DNA of 64,000 nt from Ochrobactrum teleogrylli (lineage in GTDB: Bacteria > Pseudomonadota > Alphaproteobacteria > Rhizobiales > Rhizobiaceae). Location of the stretch: contig NZ_VEWL01000005.1 in the NCBI RefSeq assembly GCF_006376685.1, positions 186,001 through 250,000 of the forward strand, written 5' to 3'. The first letter of the stretch is position 1. Each line of letters starts with the position of its first letter. Of this stretch, positions 44,992 to 53,265 are shown piece by piece. The position numbers and the translations under genes were made by a program. Under the pieces are notes generated by a model. The model worked only from the letters and a program-made list of their open reading frames with translations. It ran no database searches and was not told where the DNA came from.

Positions 44992-46239
44992 ATGTTCAAC
45001 GAAAGGGCGCCGTGCCTCGACGGGATTCGCGTTCTGGATTTCACGCGCGTTCTGGCCGGGCCGTTTTGTACGGCCTTGCTTGGCGATCTGGGCGCGGAAG
45101 TCATCAAGATCGAAAGTCCGGAAGGCGACGATTACCGCCACATCACGCCGGGCACAGCCGACGGCGGTGGGCTGTTCCTGCTGATGAACCGCAACAAGAA
45201 GAGCATCTCCATTGATCTGCGCAAGGAACGCGGGCGGGATATTGTCCGCCAACTGGCGAAGAATGCCGATATCATCGTAGAGAATTTTCGTCCTGGCGTG
45301 ATGGACCGGCTGGGGCTCGGGTTTGCCGAGCTTGCCAAAGACAATCCGCGCCTCATCCATGTGGCGATTTCCGGCTTCGGCCAGCAAAGCCCGATGGGCA
45401 ATCTGCCTGCATATGATCTCGTCGTGCAGGCGGTAACCGGCTTCATGGATATTTCCGGCGAACCGGATGGTCCGCCGATGATGACCGGCGAATCCGTTGC
45501 CGATCTGACCGCCGGGCTTTTCGCGTCCTGGTCGGCGCTAGCCGCACTTCTCGCTCGCGAACGAACCGGCAAGGGCCAGTTTGTCGATGTGGCCATGTAT
45601 GATTGCCTGTTCAATCTTCTGCCTGCGGCGCTGACCCAGCAGCTTTATGGCAGCAAATCGCCGAAGCGGGTCGGGAATCGCCATCCTTTGAGCGCGCCAT
45701 TCGGTGTCTTTGCGGCAGCGGACGGCTATCTGACGATTGCCGTTTTGAGTTCGAAGCAATTTGCCGGTCTGGCCGAAGCTTTGGGCGAACCCCAGCTTGC
45801 GACCGACGAACGCTTTGCCACGGCAACCGCACGCAACGAAAACCATGCCGAGCTGAAGGCCATCATCGAAGCATGGAGCACGGCAATGGGTGTCGAACAG
45901 GTGATCGACGCCTTGCAGGCCCATGACGTGCCCTGCTCGCCGGTGCTTTCTGTCTCCGATGCAACCGCCAGCGAACAGGTGCGCGCGCGTGGTCTCCTGC
46001 CGGAAGTCACGTCCGCCAGCGGCCCGGTGCGCGTTCTGCGCCAGCCGGCCAAGTTTTCCGGCATGGATTGCCCCGCCCCGACACCGCCACCCGCACTGGG
46101 CGCGCATGCCACCGACATATTGCAGGAAAAACTGGAACTTACTGCCGACGATATCGAAAGCCTCGTGCGCGACGGCGTGTTGCACGGCCTGACATTGCAA
46201 CCGCAGCAGCTTCTGAAGGAACCCAACCATGACGCATGA
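44992..46239 (+). CDS. CaiB/BaiF family (class III) CoA-transferase
   Basis: 415 residues. The N-terminus LDGIRVLDFTRVLAGPFCTA and the block VENFRPGVMDRLGLGFAELA are diagnostic of class III CoA-transferases; the nucleophilic Asp is expected in the SGEPDGPP/VDVAMYD region. It moves CoA between carboxylic acids. The acyl-CoA dehydrogenase gene overlaps it by 11 bases, so the pair probably activates and oxidises one substrate acid. Confidence 0.9.
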   Translation: MFNERAPCLDGIRVLDFTRVLAGPFCTALLGDLGAEVIKIESPEGDDYRHITPGTADGGGLFLLMNRNKKSISIDLRKERGRDIVRQLAKNADIIVENFRPGVMDRLGLGFAELAKDNPRLIHVAISGFGQQSPMGNLPAYDLVVQAVTGFMDISGEPDGPPMMTGESVADLTAGLFASWSALAALLARERTGKGQFVDVAMYDCLFNLLPAALTQQLYGSKSPKRVGNRHPLSAPFGVFAAADGYLTIAVLSSKQFAGLAEALGEPQLATDERFATATARNENHAELKAIIEAWSTAMGVEQVIDALQAHDVPCSPVLSVSDATASEQVRARGLLPEVTSASGPVRVLRQPAKFSGMDCPAPTPPPALGAHATDILQEKLELTADDIESLVRDGVLHGLTLQPQQLLKEPNHDA

Positions 46240-47392
46240 TTGCCTGCTGACCGACGAACAACGGATGATCCGTGACAGTGCGCGCAGCTTCGCCCGTGAA
46301 AAACTGGCCCCAACCGCAGCCATGCGCGACCGTGAGCACCATTATTTTCCGCGCACCGAAATGCAGGAACTGGGAGAGCTGGGTTTTCTCGGCATGCTGG
46401 TTTCCGAGGAATGGGGCGGCGTTGCAACCGACCATCTGAGCTATGTTCTGGCGCTGGAAGAAATCGCCGCCGCCGATGGCAGCATCGGCGCGATGATGGC
46501 GCTGCACAATGGTCTCATTTCGACTCCCTTGCGCGTACATGGGAGCGATCGGCAGAAGGAACTTTATCTGCGTCCGCTGGCGGAAGGTCGCTTCAACGGT
46601 GCTTTTGGCCTGACCGAACCGGAAGCAGGGTCCAATGCCTTTGCGATCCGTACCAAGGCGGTCCGGGTCGATGGCGGCTTTCGCCTCACCGGCGCAAAAC
46701 AGTTCATGTCGAATGGCAAATCCGCCGATATCGCCATCATATTTGCGGCAACCGAGAGCGATGACCCGCGCCGCCGCATCACCGCGTTTCTGGTCTCCCC
46801 GACCGCGCCCGGTTATGTCTGCGTTCGCATCGAAGACAAGCTCGGCCTTGCGGCCTCGGAAACCTGTCAGGTGCAGCTTGACGATGTCTTCGTTGCCGAC
46901 GACCATGTGCTGGGTGAAGTCGGCGGCGGCTATGCTCTGGCGATGAGCACGCTGGAACTCGGACGCCTTGGCATCGCGGCGCAGTCGCTTGGGCTTGCGC
47001 GGGCCGCCTTCGACCATGCCCATGCCTATGCGCTGGAACGGCAGACATTCGGCAAAGCCATCATCGAACATCAGGCAGTCGGTTTCCGGCTGGCAGAAAT
47101 GCACACGCAAATCGAAGTGGCGCGCAGCTACCTGCATTATGTCGCAAGGCTGCGTGATGCAGGTCAGCCCTGCAAGACGGAAGCCGCCATGGCGAAACTG
47201 TTTGCCTCCGAGATTGCTGAAAAAGTCGCCTCTGAAGCGATCCAGGTGCACGGCGGCTATGGTTATCTCAAGGATTTCGCCGTCGAACGCATTTATCGCG
47301 ATGCCCGGATCTGCCGCATCTACGAGGGAACCAGCGATATTCAAAAGCTGATTATCGCTGGGTCCCTCGCAAAGAAAGGCAAGGCCGTTTGA
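46229..47392 (+). CDS. Acyl-CoA dehydrogenase
   Basis: 387 residues. FAD-enzyme signatures are present: GAFGLTEPEAGSNAFAIRTK for substrate and flavin contacts, and the C-terminal QVHGGYGYLKDFAVERIYRD followed by IYEGTSDIQ, whose Glu is the usual catalytic base in short-chain members. It introduces the alpha-beta double bond in an acyl-CoA. The overlap with the CoA-transferase gene implies a shared pathway for an unidentified organic acid, under the divergent LysR regulator. Confidence 0.93.
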   Translation: MTHDCLLTDEQRMIRDSARSFAREKLAPTAAMRDREHHYFPRTEMQELGELGFLGMLVSEEWGGVATDHLSYVLALEEIAAADGSIGAMMALHNGLISTPLRVHGSDRQKELYLRPLAEGRFNGAFGLTEPEAGSNAFAIRTKAVRVDGGFRLTGAKQFMSNGKSADIAIIFAATESDDPRRRITAFLVSPTAPGYVCVRIEDKLGLAASETCQVQLDDVFVADDHVLGEVGGGYALAMSTLELGRLGIAAQSLGLARAAFDHAHAYALERQTFGKAIIEHQAVGFRLAEMHTQIEVARSYLHYVARLRDAGQPCKTEAAMAKLFASEIAEKVASEAIQVHGGYGYLKDFAVERIYRDARICRIYEGTSDIQKLIIAGSLAKKGKAV

Positions 47393-47407
47393 CTGCCGAG
47401 AGCGGCC

Positions 47408-48214
47408 TCACCTCGTATGAGGCCGCGCTGCGGGGCGGTAGTCATCCGCCCCCCAATGCAGCACCACGCCCCGGCGACGATCACTGTCACGTGGCGGATT
47501 ATAGTGCCGGTGCAGCATGGCGAGGCCCGCTTTCAGCATGACCTTGGCGGAACGCACCGGCCATTGACGCTCGCGCTCCACCCGCTCCAGCCCTTTCAGG
47601 AAACAGCAAACATCGACCAGCACGCGGCTTAATTCCGGCCCGACCGCCTCCAGCGCCCGCTCCACCCGCATTCGGCTCGCAAGTGCGATGTCGGTCAGTT
47701 CCGCCATGCCGCCTGCCCCACCGCGCCCGCCGCCGCCAACGCTGATATCCCAGCGCGACGTGATCGACGGCATCAGCGAACCCCGCGTGAAATCAGCCCG
47801 CAAGCGTTCTCCCGCATGGAACTCATCCTCCGAAATGAAGGCATTGCCGTCACGACCTTTACGGCGATAGAGCATGGCCAGCGGCGATTCCGCCAGATTG
47901 ACCTCGACCTTCTCCCCCGATGCCAGTTCAATCAGCGCCGTCACCCGCCCGCCGCCATGATCTGGCTCAGGCGGCGCGATTTTGGTCGATTGCGTGCGCC
48001 TACGCCCATTACCGGAGAGCGCCAGCTTCTGACCGTCCATCCGCAGCAAACCTTTGCCGCACATGGCGGCGACTTCATCGCGGGCAACCGCAATCGTCCC
48101 CTGCTCGCCAACCAGCAGCATATGCGAATCGCGAACCGAATCCTGCATTTCGCAAGCACCTGTTTTGAGGAACCGCATCACGCGCATTTCGGACGTCGAA
48201 AACTGTGTGGTCAT
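47408..48214 (-). CDS. DUF6456 protein
   Basis: 268 residues. The N-terminal 70 residues look like a winged-helix-type region (TSEMRVMRFLKTGACEMQDS, then VARDEVAAMCGKGLLRMDGQ). The C-terminal two-thirds match the alphaproteobacterial DUF6456 pattern: SPLAMLYRRKGRDGNAFISE, HAGERLRADFTRGSLMPSIT, and the closing LHRHYNPPRDSDRRRGVVLH. Its ATG overlaps the stop of the DnaA-domain gene (ATGA), so the two are translationally coupled. Role unknown; probably DNA related. Confidence 0.8.
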   Translation of the reverse strand: MTTQFSTSEMRVMRFLKTGACEMQDSVRDSHMLLVGEQGTIAVARDEVAAMCGKGLLRMDGQKLALSGNGRRRTQSTKIAPPEPDHGGGRVTALIELASGEKVEVNLAESPLAMLYRRKGRDGNAFISEDEFHAGERLRADFTRGSLMPSITSRWDISVGGGGRGGAGGMAELTDIALASRMRVERALEAVGPELSRVLVDVCCFLKGLERVERERQWPVRSAKVMLKAGLAMLHRHYNPPRDSDRRRGVVLHWGADDYRPAARPHTR

Positions 48215-48663
48215 GCCGCCATCCTCCAGGTTGAAAAAGCCGAATTCACGATGCGCTCAAAGGCGGTCACGATGGCGTCGAAATCGACATCATCGCGCAT
48301 ATCTTCCACGAGATGGCAGGCATGCATCACCGTTGTGCGATCCCGCGCAAAGCCGGTGGCCACCTCCCGCATCGCCAGACCGAACGACGTATGCGCCACA
48401 TACATGCCGATCTGCCTGACCCGCGCCACATTGCGCCTGCACCGGGTTGGCGCACGCAGTTCCTTGCCATCCACACCGAACGACGCCACGAGGAGATCGA
48501 TCAGCGTTTCGCACAATTGCACGCTGTATTCCTGCCGCTTTCGATCCGGCAATCCCTCAACGGGGTCGAGAAGAAGGGGCCTCCCATGTCGTGCCGCGAT
48601 CAACCGCAAAGCATCAAAAGCATCTGCCCGCGTATGAATGACATCCGTTAGTTCCAAAGACAT
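48211..48663 (-). CDS. Stand-alone DnaA domain IV-like DNA-binding protein
   Basis: 150 residues. Residues 75-120 (CRRNVARVRQIGMYVAHTSF and ATGFARDRTTVMHACHLVED) match the C-terminal DNA-binding domain of DnaA, including the signature normally written RDHTTV. Here the His is Arg109, while Asp108, Thr110 and Thr111 are kept. There is no ATPase domain. It should bind DNA, perhaps DnaA-box-like sites, and could compete with or assist DnaA. It heads an operon with the DUF6456 gene. The upstream gap contains a consensus DnaA box. Confidence 0.8.
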   Translation of the reverse strand: MSLELTDVIHTRADAFDALRLIAARHGRPLLLDPVEGLPDRKRQEYSVQLCETLIDLLVASFGVDGKELRAPTRCRRNVARVRQIGMYVAHTSFGLAMREVATGFARDRTTVMHACHLVEDMRDDVDFDAIVTAFERIVNSAFSTWRMAA

Positions 48664-48999
48664 TCATCTTCCCTCATCTGAATAGGAATATCTTCTTATA
48701 ATGAGGAAATTGCAAGGGAGGATAAGTTTGCGGGATAAAGTTTGGAGTGTCCGGCACCGCGTTGGAGGATGACGCTTCTGGCGCTTTGGCTTGAGCCACC
48801 TGACCGCCCATACCCTTGGGTTTCTCTAACTATTTGCTTTAGAGAGCGTTTTTCAACAGCCATCTGCTAGGTGGGCACCACCGGGAGTAAACCGATCGTC
48901 CCTCCGCCCGTCAAACAGATTTCACAGATTTTAGGAATATTATCCACACCATGCAGAAATCGACGATCCTGTTTGTATCGACAAACGAGGACAAGGCTT
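48664..48999. promoter_or_regulatory. Divergent intergenic region with a consensus DnaA box
   Basis: 336 bases without a gene. It contains the 9-base sequence TTATCCACA at 48940-48948, a perfect DnaA box, and an imperfect GC-rich stretch at 48750-48830. AGAGG-type and AT-rich promoter elements for both flanking genes are expected, but no unambiguous -35/-10 pair was found. Confidence 0.5.
48940..48948 (+). promoter_or_regulatory. DnaA box (TTATCCACA)
   Basis: Exact consensus 9-mer, 52 bases before the start of the small basic protein gene and about 280 bases upstream of the DnaA domain IV-like gene. One exact match in 64 kb on either strand is not rare by chance (about 0.5 expected), so only its position makes it notable. 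Confidence 0.5.
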
Positions 49000-49389
49000 A
49001 TGAAAACAGCGCTGGAACAGGCCCGCAGAATCTTTCTCGCCGAACGAGAGCAAGACCGGATGAGCGCCATGCAGCGCGTGGCCCTGCAAATCGTGGCGGG
49101 AATCGATATCGACCGGCTGGTGCAGGCATCGGAAGTGGAAAAGCAGCAAGCAGCGCGCCGCCTCACGCGACTGATCGAACGCGAACGCCTCAAGGGCACC
49201 AGTGGTCACTGGAGTTATGATCTCAACCGCCACATTGCCTTAAAACAGGCGCTCGACAGGTTGGAAGGCAAAGCCGGTCGTGATGATGCTGCACATATAC
49301 GCGGCCCGCGAAAGATTTACAGTCAACGCCGACGCATTCGAACGACCGCGCCTGATAGCAATCACAAGCAAAAGCCCATCTCGATATAA
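49000..49389 (+). CDS. Small basic protein of unknown function, possible DNA-binding
   Basis: 129 residues starting at ATG 49000 with GAGG and AAGG upstream. It is highly charged and helical: ALEQARRIFLAEREQDRMSA, VEKQQAARRLTRLIERERLK, and a basic C-terminal tail (PRKIYSQRRRIRTT). The middle resembles a helix-turn-helix followed by a wing (GIDIDRLVQASEVEKQQAAR, then GTSGHWSYDLNRH), so DNA or RNA binding is plausible. I recognise no family. A strong terminator follows at 49453. Confidence 0.65.
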   Translation: MKTALEQARRIFLAEREQDRMSAMQRVALQIVAGIDIDRLVQASEVEKQQAARRLTRLIERERLKGTSGHWSYDLNRHIALKQALDRLEGKAGRDDAAHIRGPRKIYSQRRRIRTTAPDSNHKQKPISI

Positions 49390-49452
49390 AACAATCTTTG
49401 TCGCGTCCAAACCGAAAGCTCAAATACGAGAAGCACAGTGCTAAAACACAAA

Positions 49453-49502
49453 GAGCGCGCCCGGGCCTGCTCATGGCAGGTCAGGGCACGCTCCATATTT
49501 TT
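49453..49502 (+). terminator. Long imperfect stem-loop with T-run
   Basis: GAGCG-GCCC-G-CCTGC on the left arm (from 49453) pairs with GCAGG-C-GGGC-CGCTC on the right arm (to 49493) with single-base bulges and a TCAT loop, followed by TTTTT at 49498-49502. It ends transcripts of the small basic protein gene and lies between it and convergent mucR. Confidence 0.75.
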
Positions 49503-49568
49503 GCTTCAGGCACATCAATATCCGAAAACCGCTTCACGGTCTTCGCGATGCGCCGTCAGGATCGCTGA

Positions 49569-49997
49569 TTAAGCGCCCTTCGGCTTGCGACCGAGGCCCA
49601 TCTTCTTTGCCAGACGCGAACGAGCGGCAGCATAGTTCGGAGCAACCATCGGGTAGTTAGGATCGAGATCCCACTTTTCGCGGTACTGTTCCGGGGTCAT
49701 GTTGTAATGGGTCATCAGGTGACGCTTGAGCGACTTGAACTTCTTGCCGTCTTCGAGGCAGATGATGTAGTCGTCATGAACCGACTTCTTCGGATTGACG
49801 GCTGGCTTCGGCTTTTCAACAACAACCGGCGCTTCTTCACGTTCCACGTGACGCTTGAAAGCGGCATGAACATCGGCAATCAACAGCGGCAGCTCGCCCG
49901 CACGAATCGAATTATTGCCAACATAGGCAGCGACAACATCCGCGGTCAGGCTCAGAAGCAGTTCTGCGCTTTCGTCGTGCGTATCCAGATTTTCCAT
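49569..49997 (-). CDS. mucR: MucR/Ros family zinc-finger transcriptional regulator
   Basis: 142 residues. The Ros/MucR zinc site is visible as Cys80, Asp83, His93 and His97 in IICLEDGKKFKSLKRHLMTH, followed by YNMTPEQYREKWDLDPNYPM. The N-terminal 60 residues form the oligomerisation region and the C-terminus is basic (RSRLAKKMGLGRKPKGA). MucR in Brucella and rhizobia is an H-NS-like silencer of surface polysaccharide, motility and virulence genes that prefers AT-rich sites. The long AT-rich upstream region fits autoregulation. Confidence 0.96.
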   Translation of the reverse strand: MENLDTHDESAELLLSLTADVVAAYVGNNSIRAGELPLLIADVHAAFKRHVEREEAPVVVEKPKPAVNPKKSVHDDYIICLEDGKKFKSLKRHLMTHYNMTPEQYREKWDLDPNYPMVAPNYAAARSRLAKKMGLGRKPKGA

Positions 49998-50574
49998 CGG
50001 TTTTCCTTTTTTTACTTCTTATGTTTTTGTTTTTCCGCAACTTTCGGCATCGATGACACATCTGAAGTCGGGATTGCGTATCTCAGAACTCTACCTAGCT
50101 CTTTTATGACCGCACTTAACAACTACCATGATCTTTTGCAATAGAATTGTTGTGCGAAACTACATTAATAATAGCCTATTATTCTTTAAGCCACAAATAA
50201 AAAGAACGAAAACAAAACCTTTTCATGGAAATAGCACCCCGGCAATCTCACTGGCACAATCATGGCGCGCATCGTTTATTGACGATAAAGCAACCGCATA
50301 TAGTTTTTCAGCACGGCTCGCATAATTTGCATGACCAAGTTTAGCAACCGTTTTTGCTTTAAGCTATGATCTGGCCTCGCGAAACAAACACATTTTGCTG
50401 ATTGCAGCACTGCCTCTAAAATCGGGCGCGAAAAAGGCATAGCTTAAATATATTTCATTGAAATCAACTCGCTTTCGACCGTGCCTGAAACTATATATGC
50501 CTCAATATCCGTCTTTCCAAAGGGTCGTTAAAGCGATCCGCAACAATTTGAAACAATGTTCATCGGATTTCAGA
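49998..50574. promoter_or_regulatory. AT-rich 577-base region upstream of mucR and the oligopeptidase gene
   Basis: No convincing gene. The stretch 50100-50460 is far more A+T-rich than the flanking genes and has many T-A steps (for example TTAATAATAG near 50165 and TTTATTGAC near 50275), the kind of DNA that MucR binds. The TTG-started extension of the oligopeptidase frame (from 50458) falls in this low-GC stretch and is probably not translated. Confidence 0.5.
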
Positions 50575-52683
50575 ATGCCTCATAACGCTCGCCCGCCACA
50601 GCCTCCGCACGCCCCGAAACATCCGCATAGCGATACCCGCCACGGCATCACCCGTACCGACGATTACGCCTGGCTTCGTGCGGAAAACTGGCAGGACGTC
50701 TTCAAGGACCCGTCGGTTCTTTCCCCGGAAATACGCACACATCTCGATGCCGAGAACGCCTATCAGGCAAGCCTGATGCAGAACACGGAAGCCCTGCAGA
50801 AAGAGCTTTTCGCGGAGATGCGCGGCCGCATCAAGGAAGATGATTCGTCGGTTCCGTCGAAGGATGGCCCCTATGCTTACGGCGTTTCATACCGCACTGG
50901 CGGCGAGCAGCCCTATTTCATCCGCACGCCGCGTGATGGCGGCGCGGAAACCATCCTGCTCGATGGCGACAAGGAAGGCGAAGGCAAGGCCTATTTCCGT
51001 CTTGCTTCGGCAGACCATGCCCCCAATCACAATCTGTTGATCTGGGGCTATGACGACAAGGGATCGGAATTCTACAAGCTGAAGGTTCGCGATCTCACGA
51101 CCATGGCGGAACTTTCGGACATCGTCACCGATACCAATGGTGGCGGCACGTGGGATGCGGAAAGCAAAGGCTTTTTCTATACACGGCTTGATGAAAACCA
51201 TCGCCCGTCGAAAGTCTTCTATCACCGCATCGGCACCGACCAGTCCGAAGACCGGCTGATCTTTGAAGAACAGGACGCCGGCTTCTTCCTCGGCGTCGGC
51301 GGCTCCGCGCTGGACGACTATATCTTCATCGATATTCACGACCACGAAACATCGGAATGCTGGCTGCTGCCCGCCAATGATCCGGCGGCCAAGCCGCAAC
51401 TGATCATGGCGCGCAAAACCGGCACGGAATACGACATTGCGCCGGGCGGCGATGAATTCTTCATTCTGACCAATGCCGATGGCGCGAAGGATTTCAAGAT
51501 CTGCAAAGCGCCAGCCAGCGCGCCGCAGCCGGAAAACTGGGTGGATGTGGTGGCGGAAAAGCCGGGCCGCCTGATCCTGTCCCACTCTGCCTACAAGCAT
51601 CACCTCGTCTGGATCGAACGCGACAACGGCCTGCCGCGCATCGTCATCCGGGATCGCAAGAGCGGCGAAGAACACGCCATTGCCTTTGACGAGGAAGCCT
51701 ATTCGCTCGGCCTGCATGGCAGCGCCGAATACGACACCGAGGTCATCCGCTTCTCCTATTCGTCGATGACGACGCCGGAACAGCTCTTCGATTACAATAT
51801 GCGCACCCGCGAGCGGACGCTTCTGAAGACGCAGGAAGTGCCGTCCGGCCATGATATCGACGATTATGTGACGCGCCGCATCCTTGCGCCCGCAGCCGAT
51901 GGCGAGCTGGTGCCGGTCTCGATCCTTTATCACAAGGATACCAGGCTGGACGGTTCGGCTCCGTGCCTGCTCTACGGCTATGGCTCCTATGGCATCACCA
52001 TTCCGGCAAGCTTCAGCACATCGCGCCTGTCGCTGGTGGATCGCGGCTTCGTCTACGCCATTGCGCATATTCGCGGCGGCAAGGACAAGGGCTTTGCCTG
52101 GTATGAAAACGGCAAGCGCGACAAGAAGACGAACACTTTTACCGACTTCATCGCCGCCGCCAAGCATTTGGTCAGCGAAGGTTTCACCAGTCATGACCGC
52201 ATCGTCGCCCATGGCGGCTCCGCTGGCGGCATGTTGATGGGCGCGGTCGCCAATCTCGCGCCGGAAGCCTTTGGCGGGATTATCGCGGAAGTGCCGTTTG
52301 TCGACGTGCTGAACACCATGCTCGACGATACGCTGCCGCTCACCCCGCCGGAATGGCCGGAATGGGGTAACCCGATTGCCTCGGAAGCGGATTATCGCAC
52401 CATCGCCGCCTATTCGCCTTATGACAATGTGACGGCGCAAGCCTATCCGGCCATTCTGGCTGTTGCAGGCCTGACCGACCCGCGCGTCACCTATTGGGAA
52501 CCGGCGAAATGGGTTGCCAAGCTGCGCGAGTTGAAAACCGATGACCATCCGGTGCTGTTCCGCATCAATATGGATGCCGGCCATGCGGGCGCTTCGGGCC
52601 GTTTCTCGCGGCTGGAAGAAGTCGCCTATACGCAGGCTTTCGCGCTGAAAGTCGTGGGCAAGGTTACAGGCTTCGAAGGTTGA
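50575..52683 (+). CDS. Prolyl oligopeptidase family peptidase (oligopeptidase B type)
   Basis: 702 residues from ATG 50575. The beta-propeller N-terminal domain begins HSDTRHGITRTDDYAWLRAE. The alpha/beta-hydrolase domain carries the nucleophile in AHGGSAGGMLMGAV, the Asp in GLTDPRVTYWEPAKW, and the His in NMDAGHAGASGRF. The GGSAGG serine motif and the length fit oligopeptidase B (S9A), which cuts after basic residues in short peptides in the cytoplasm. Longer in-frame starts at 50458 (TTG) and 50497 lack family-like residues. Confidence 0.9.
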   Translation: MPHNARPPQPPHAPKHPHSDTRHGITRTDDYAWLRAENWQDVFKDPSVLSPEIRTHLDAENAYQASLMQNTEALQKELFAEMRGRIKEDDSSVPSKDGPYAYGVSYRTGGEQPYFIRTPRDGGAETILLDGDKEGEGKAYFRLASADHAPNHNLLIWGYDDKGSEFYKLKVRDLTTMAELSDIVTDTNGGGTWDAESKGFFYTRLDENHRPSKVFYHRIGTDQSEDRLIFEEQDAGFFLGVGGSALDDYIFIDIHDHETSECWLLPANDPAAKPQLIMARKTGTEYDIAPGGDEFFILTNADGAKDFKICKAPASAPQPENWVDVVAEKPGRLILSHSAYKHHLVWIERDNGLPRIVIRDRKSGEEHAIAFDEEAYSLGLHGSAEYDTEVIRFSYSSMTTPEQLFDYNMRTRERTLLKTQEVPSGHDIDDYVTRRILAPAADGELVPVSILYHKDTRLDGSAPCLLYGYGSYGITIPASFSTSRLSLVDRGFVYAIAHIRGGKDKGFAWYENGKRDKKTNTFTDFIAAAKHLVSEGFTSHDRIVAHGGSAGGMLMGAVANLAPEAFGGIIAEVPFVDVLNTMLDDTLPLTPPEWPEWGNPIASEADYRTIAAYSPYDNVTAQAYPAILAVAGLTDPRVTYWEPAKWVAKLRELKTDDHPVLFRINMDAGHAGASGRFSRLEEVAYTQAFALKVVGKVTGFEG

Positions 52684-52694
52684 TACACGATCAC

Positions 52695-52721
52695 GCTCCA
52701 GCGGGTTTATCTCGCTGGAGC
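52695..52721 (+). terminator. Perfect 9-bp stem-loop after the oligopeptidase gene
   Basis: GCTCCAGCG (52695-52703) pairs with CGCTGGAGC (52713-52721) around a 9-base loop, 11 bases after the stop codon. No T-run follows, so termination is probable but not certain. Confidence 0.55.
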
Positions 52722-52798
52722 AAATGAAAAGCAGCTACACGTTTGACAATCAACGCCCTATACTATCGCAGATTGAATATCGTCATGGAGATTGCATC

Positions 52799-53131
52799 AT
52801 GAAAACCGGATGCGTGACTTTTCTGGCGAGCTTGGCATTGGCGCTTCCAGCCCTTGTGCCCGCCACCACGGGCGCAAATGCGCAAGTGCGGAAAGATGTG
52901 AGCGAATATGCGGGGCGGCGTTGCAGCGCGCCGCCAAAGGGCAGCGGCATTATTCTCGGTCAGTTCAGCGGTGTGGACGATTCGCCCATGGTCAGCATGG
53001 ACGGCATCGTTCCAGTTGATCGCATGCGCTGCTTCACCAACCTGTCCGAGTGCAAAGGCTGGCTCTATACCATGCAGAGCAAATATACCAATGCCGGTCC
53101 GGCAACAGTTGCCCGCTGCATCAAGCGATAA
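52799..53131 (+). CDS. Small exported protein of unknown function
   Basis: 110 residues. A signal peptide ([22 protein letters not shown]) precedes a mature domain of about 82 residues with four cysteines ([20 protein letters not shown] and ARCIKR), probably two disulfides in the periplasm. GGAG lies eight bases before the ATG. No family was recognised. It lies alone between the oligopeptidase and acyl-CoA synthetase genes. Confidence 0.72.
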   Translation: MKTGCVTFLASLALALPALVPATTGANAQVRKDVSEYAGRRCSAPPKGSGIILGQFSGVDDSPMVSMDGIVPVDRMRCFTNLSECKGWLYTMQSKYTNAGPATVARCIKR

Positions 53132-53265
53132 ACTCCGCCCAAAAAACTACAATTTTTGGCAGCACCATAAAATGGCAATATCATTGTCGGAGGATAAGCA
53201 CGGGGCCGTGTAGCGGGAACGAAAGAACACTATCGGGGGCTGAAATCGATTTGGGAGGATCGACT

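Noticed and set aside
48871-48999. 43-codon N-terminal extension of the small basic protein
   Set aside because: It would translate through the DnaA box and has no helical or charged character like the rest; ATG 49000 has Shine-Dalgarno-like sequence.
50186-50200. CtrA-like TTAA-N7-ATAA upstream of mucR
   Set aside because: The region is so AT-rich that such matches are expected by chance.
50887-52584. 565-codon minus-strand ORF opposite the oligopeptidase gene
   Set aside because: The plus-strand frame has the complete serine peptidase triad; the antisense frame has no recognisable domain.
53050-53265. 72-codon N-terminal extension of the acyl-CoA synthetase
   Set aside because: It overlaps the preceding secreted-protein gene, and ATG 53266 has a strong ribosome binding site.
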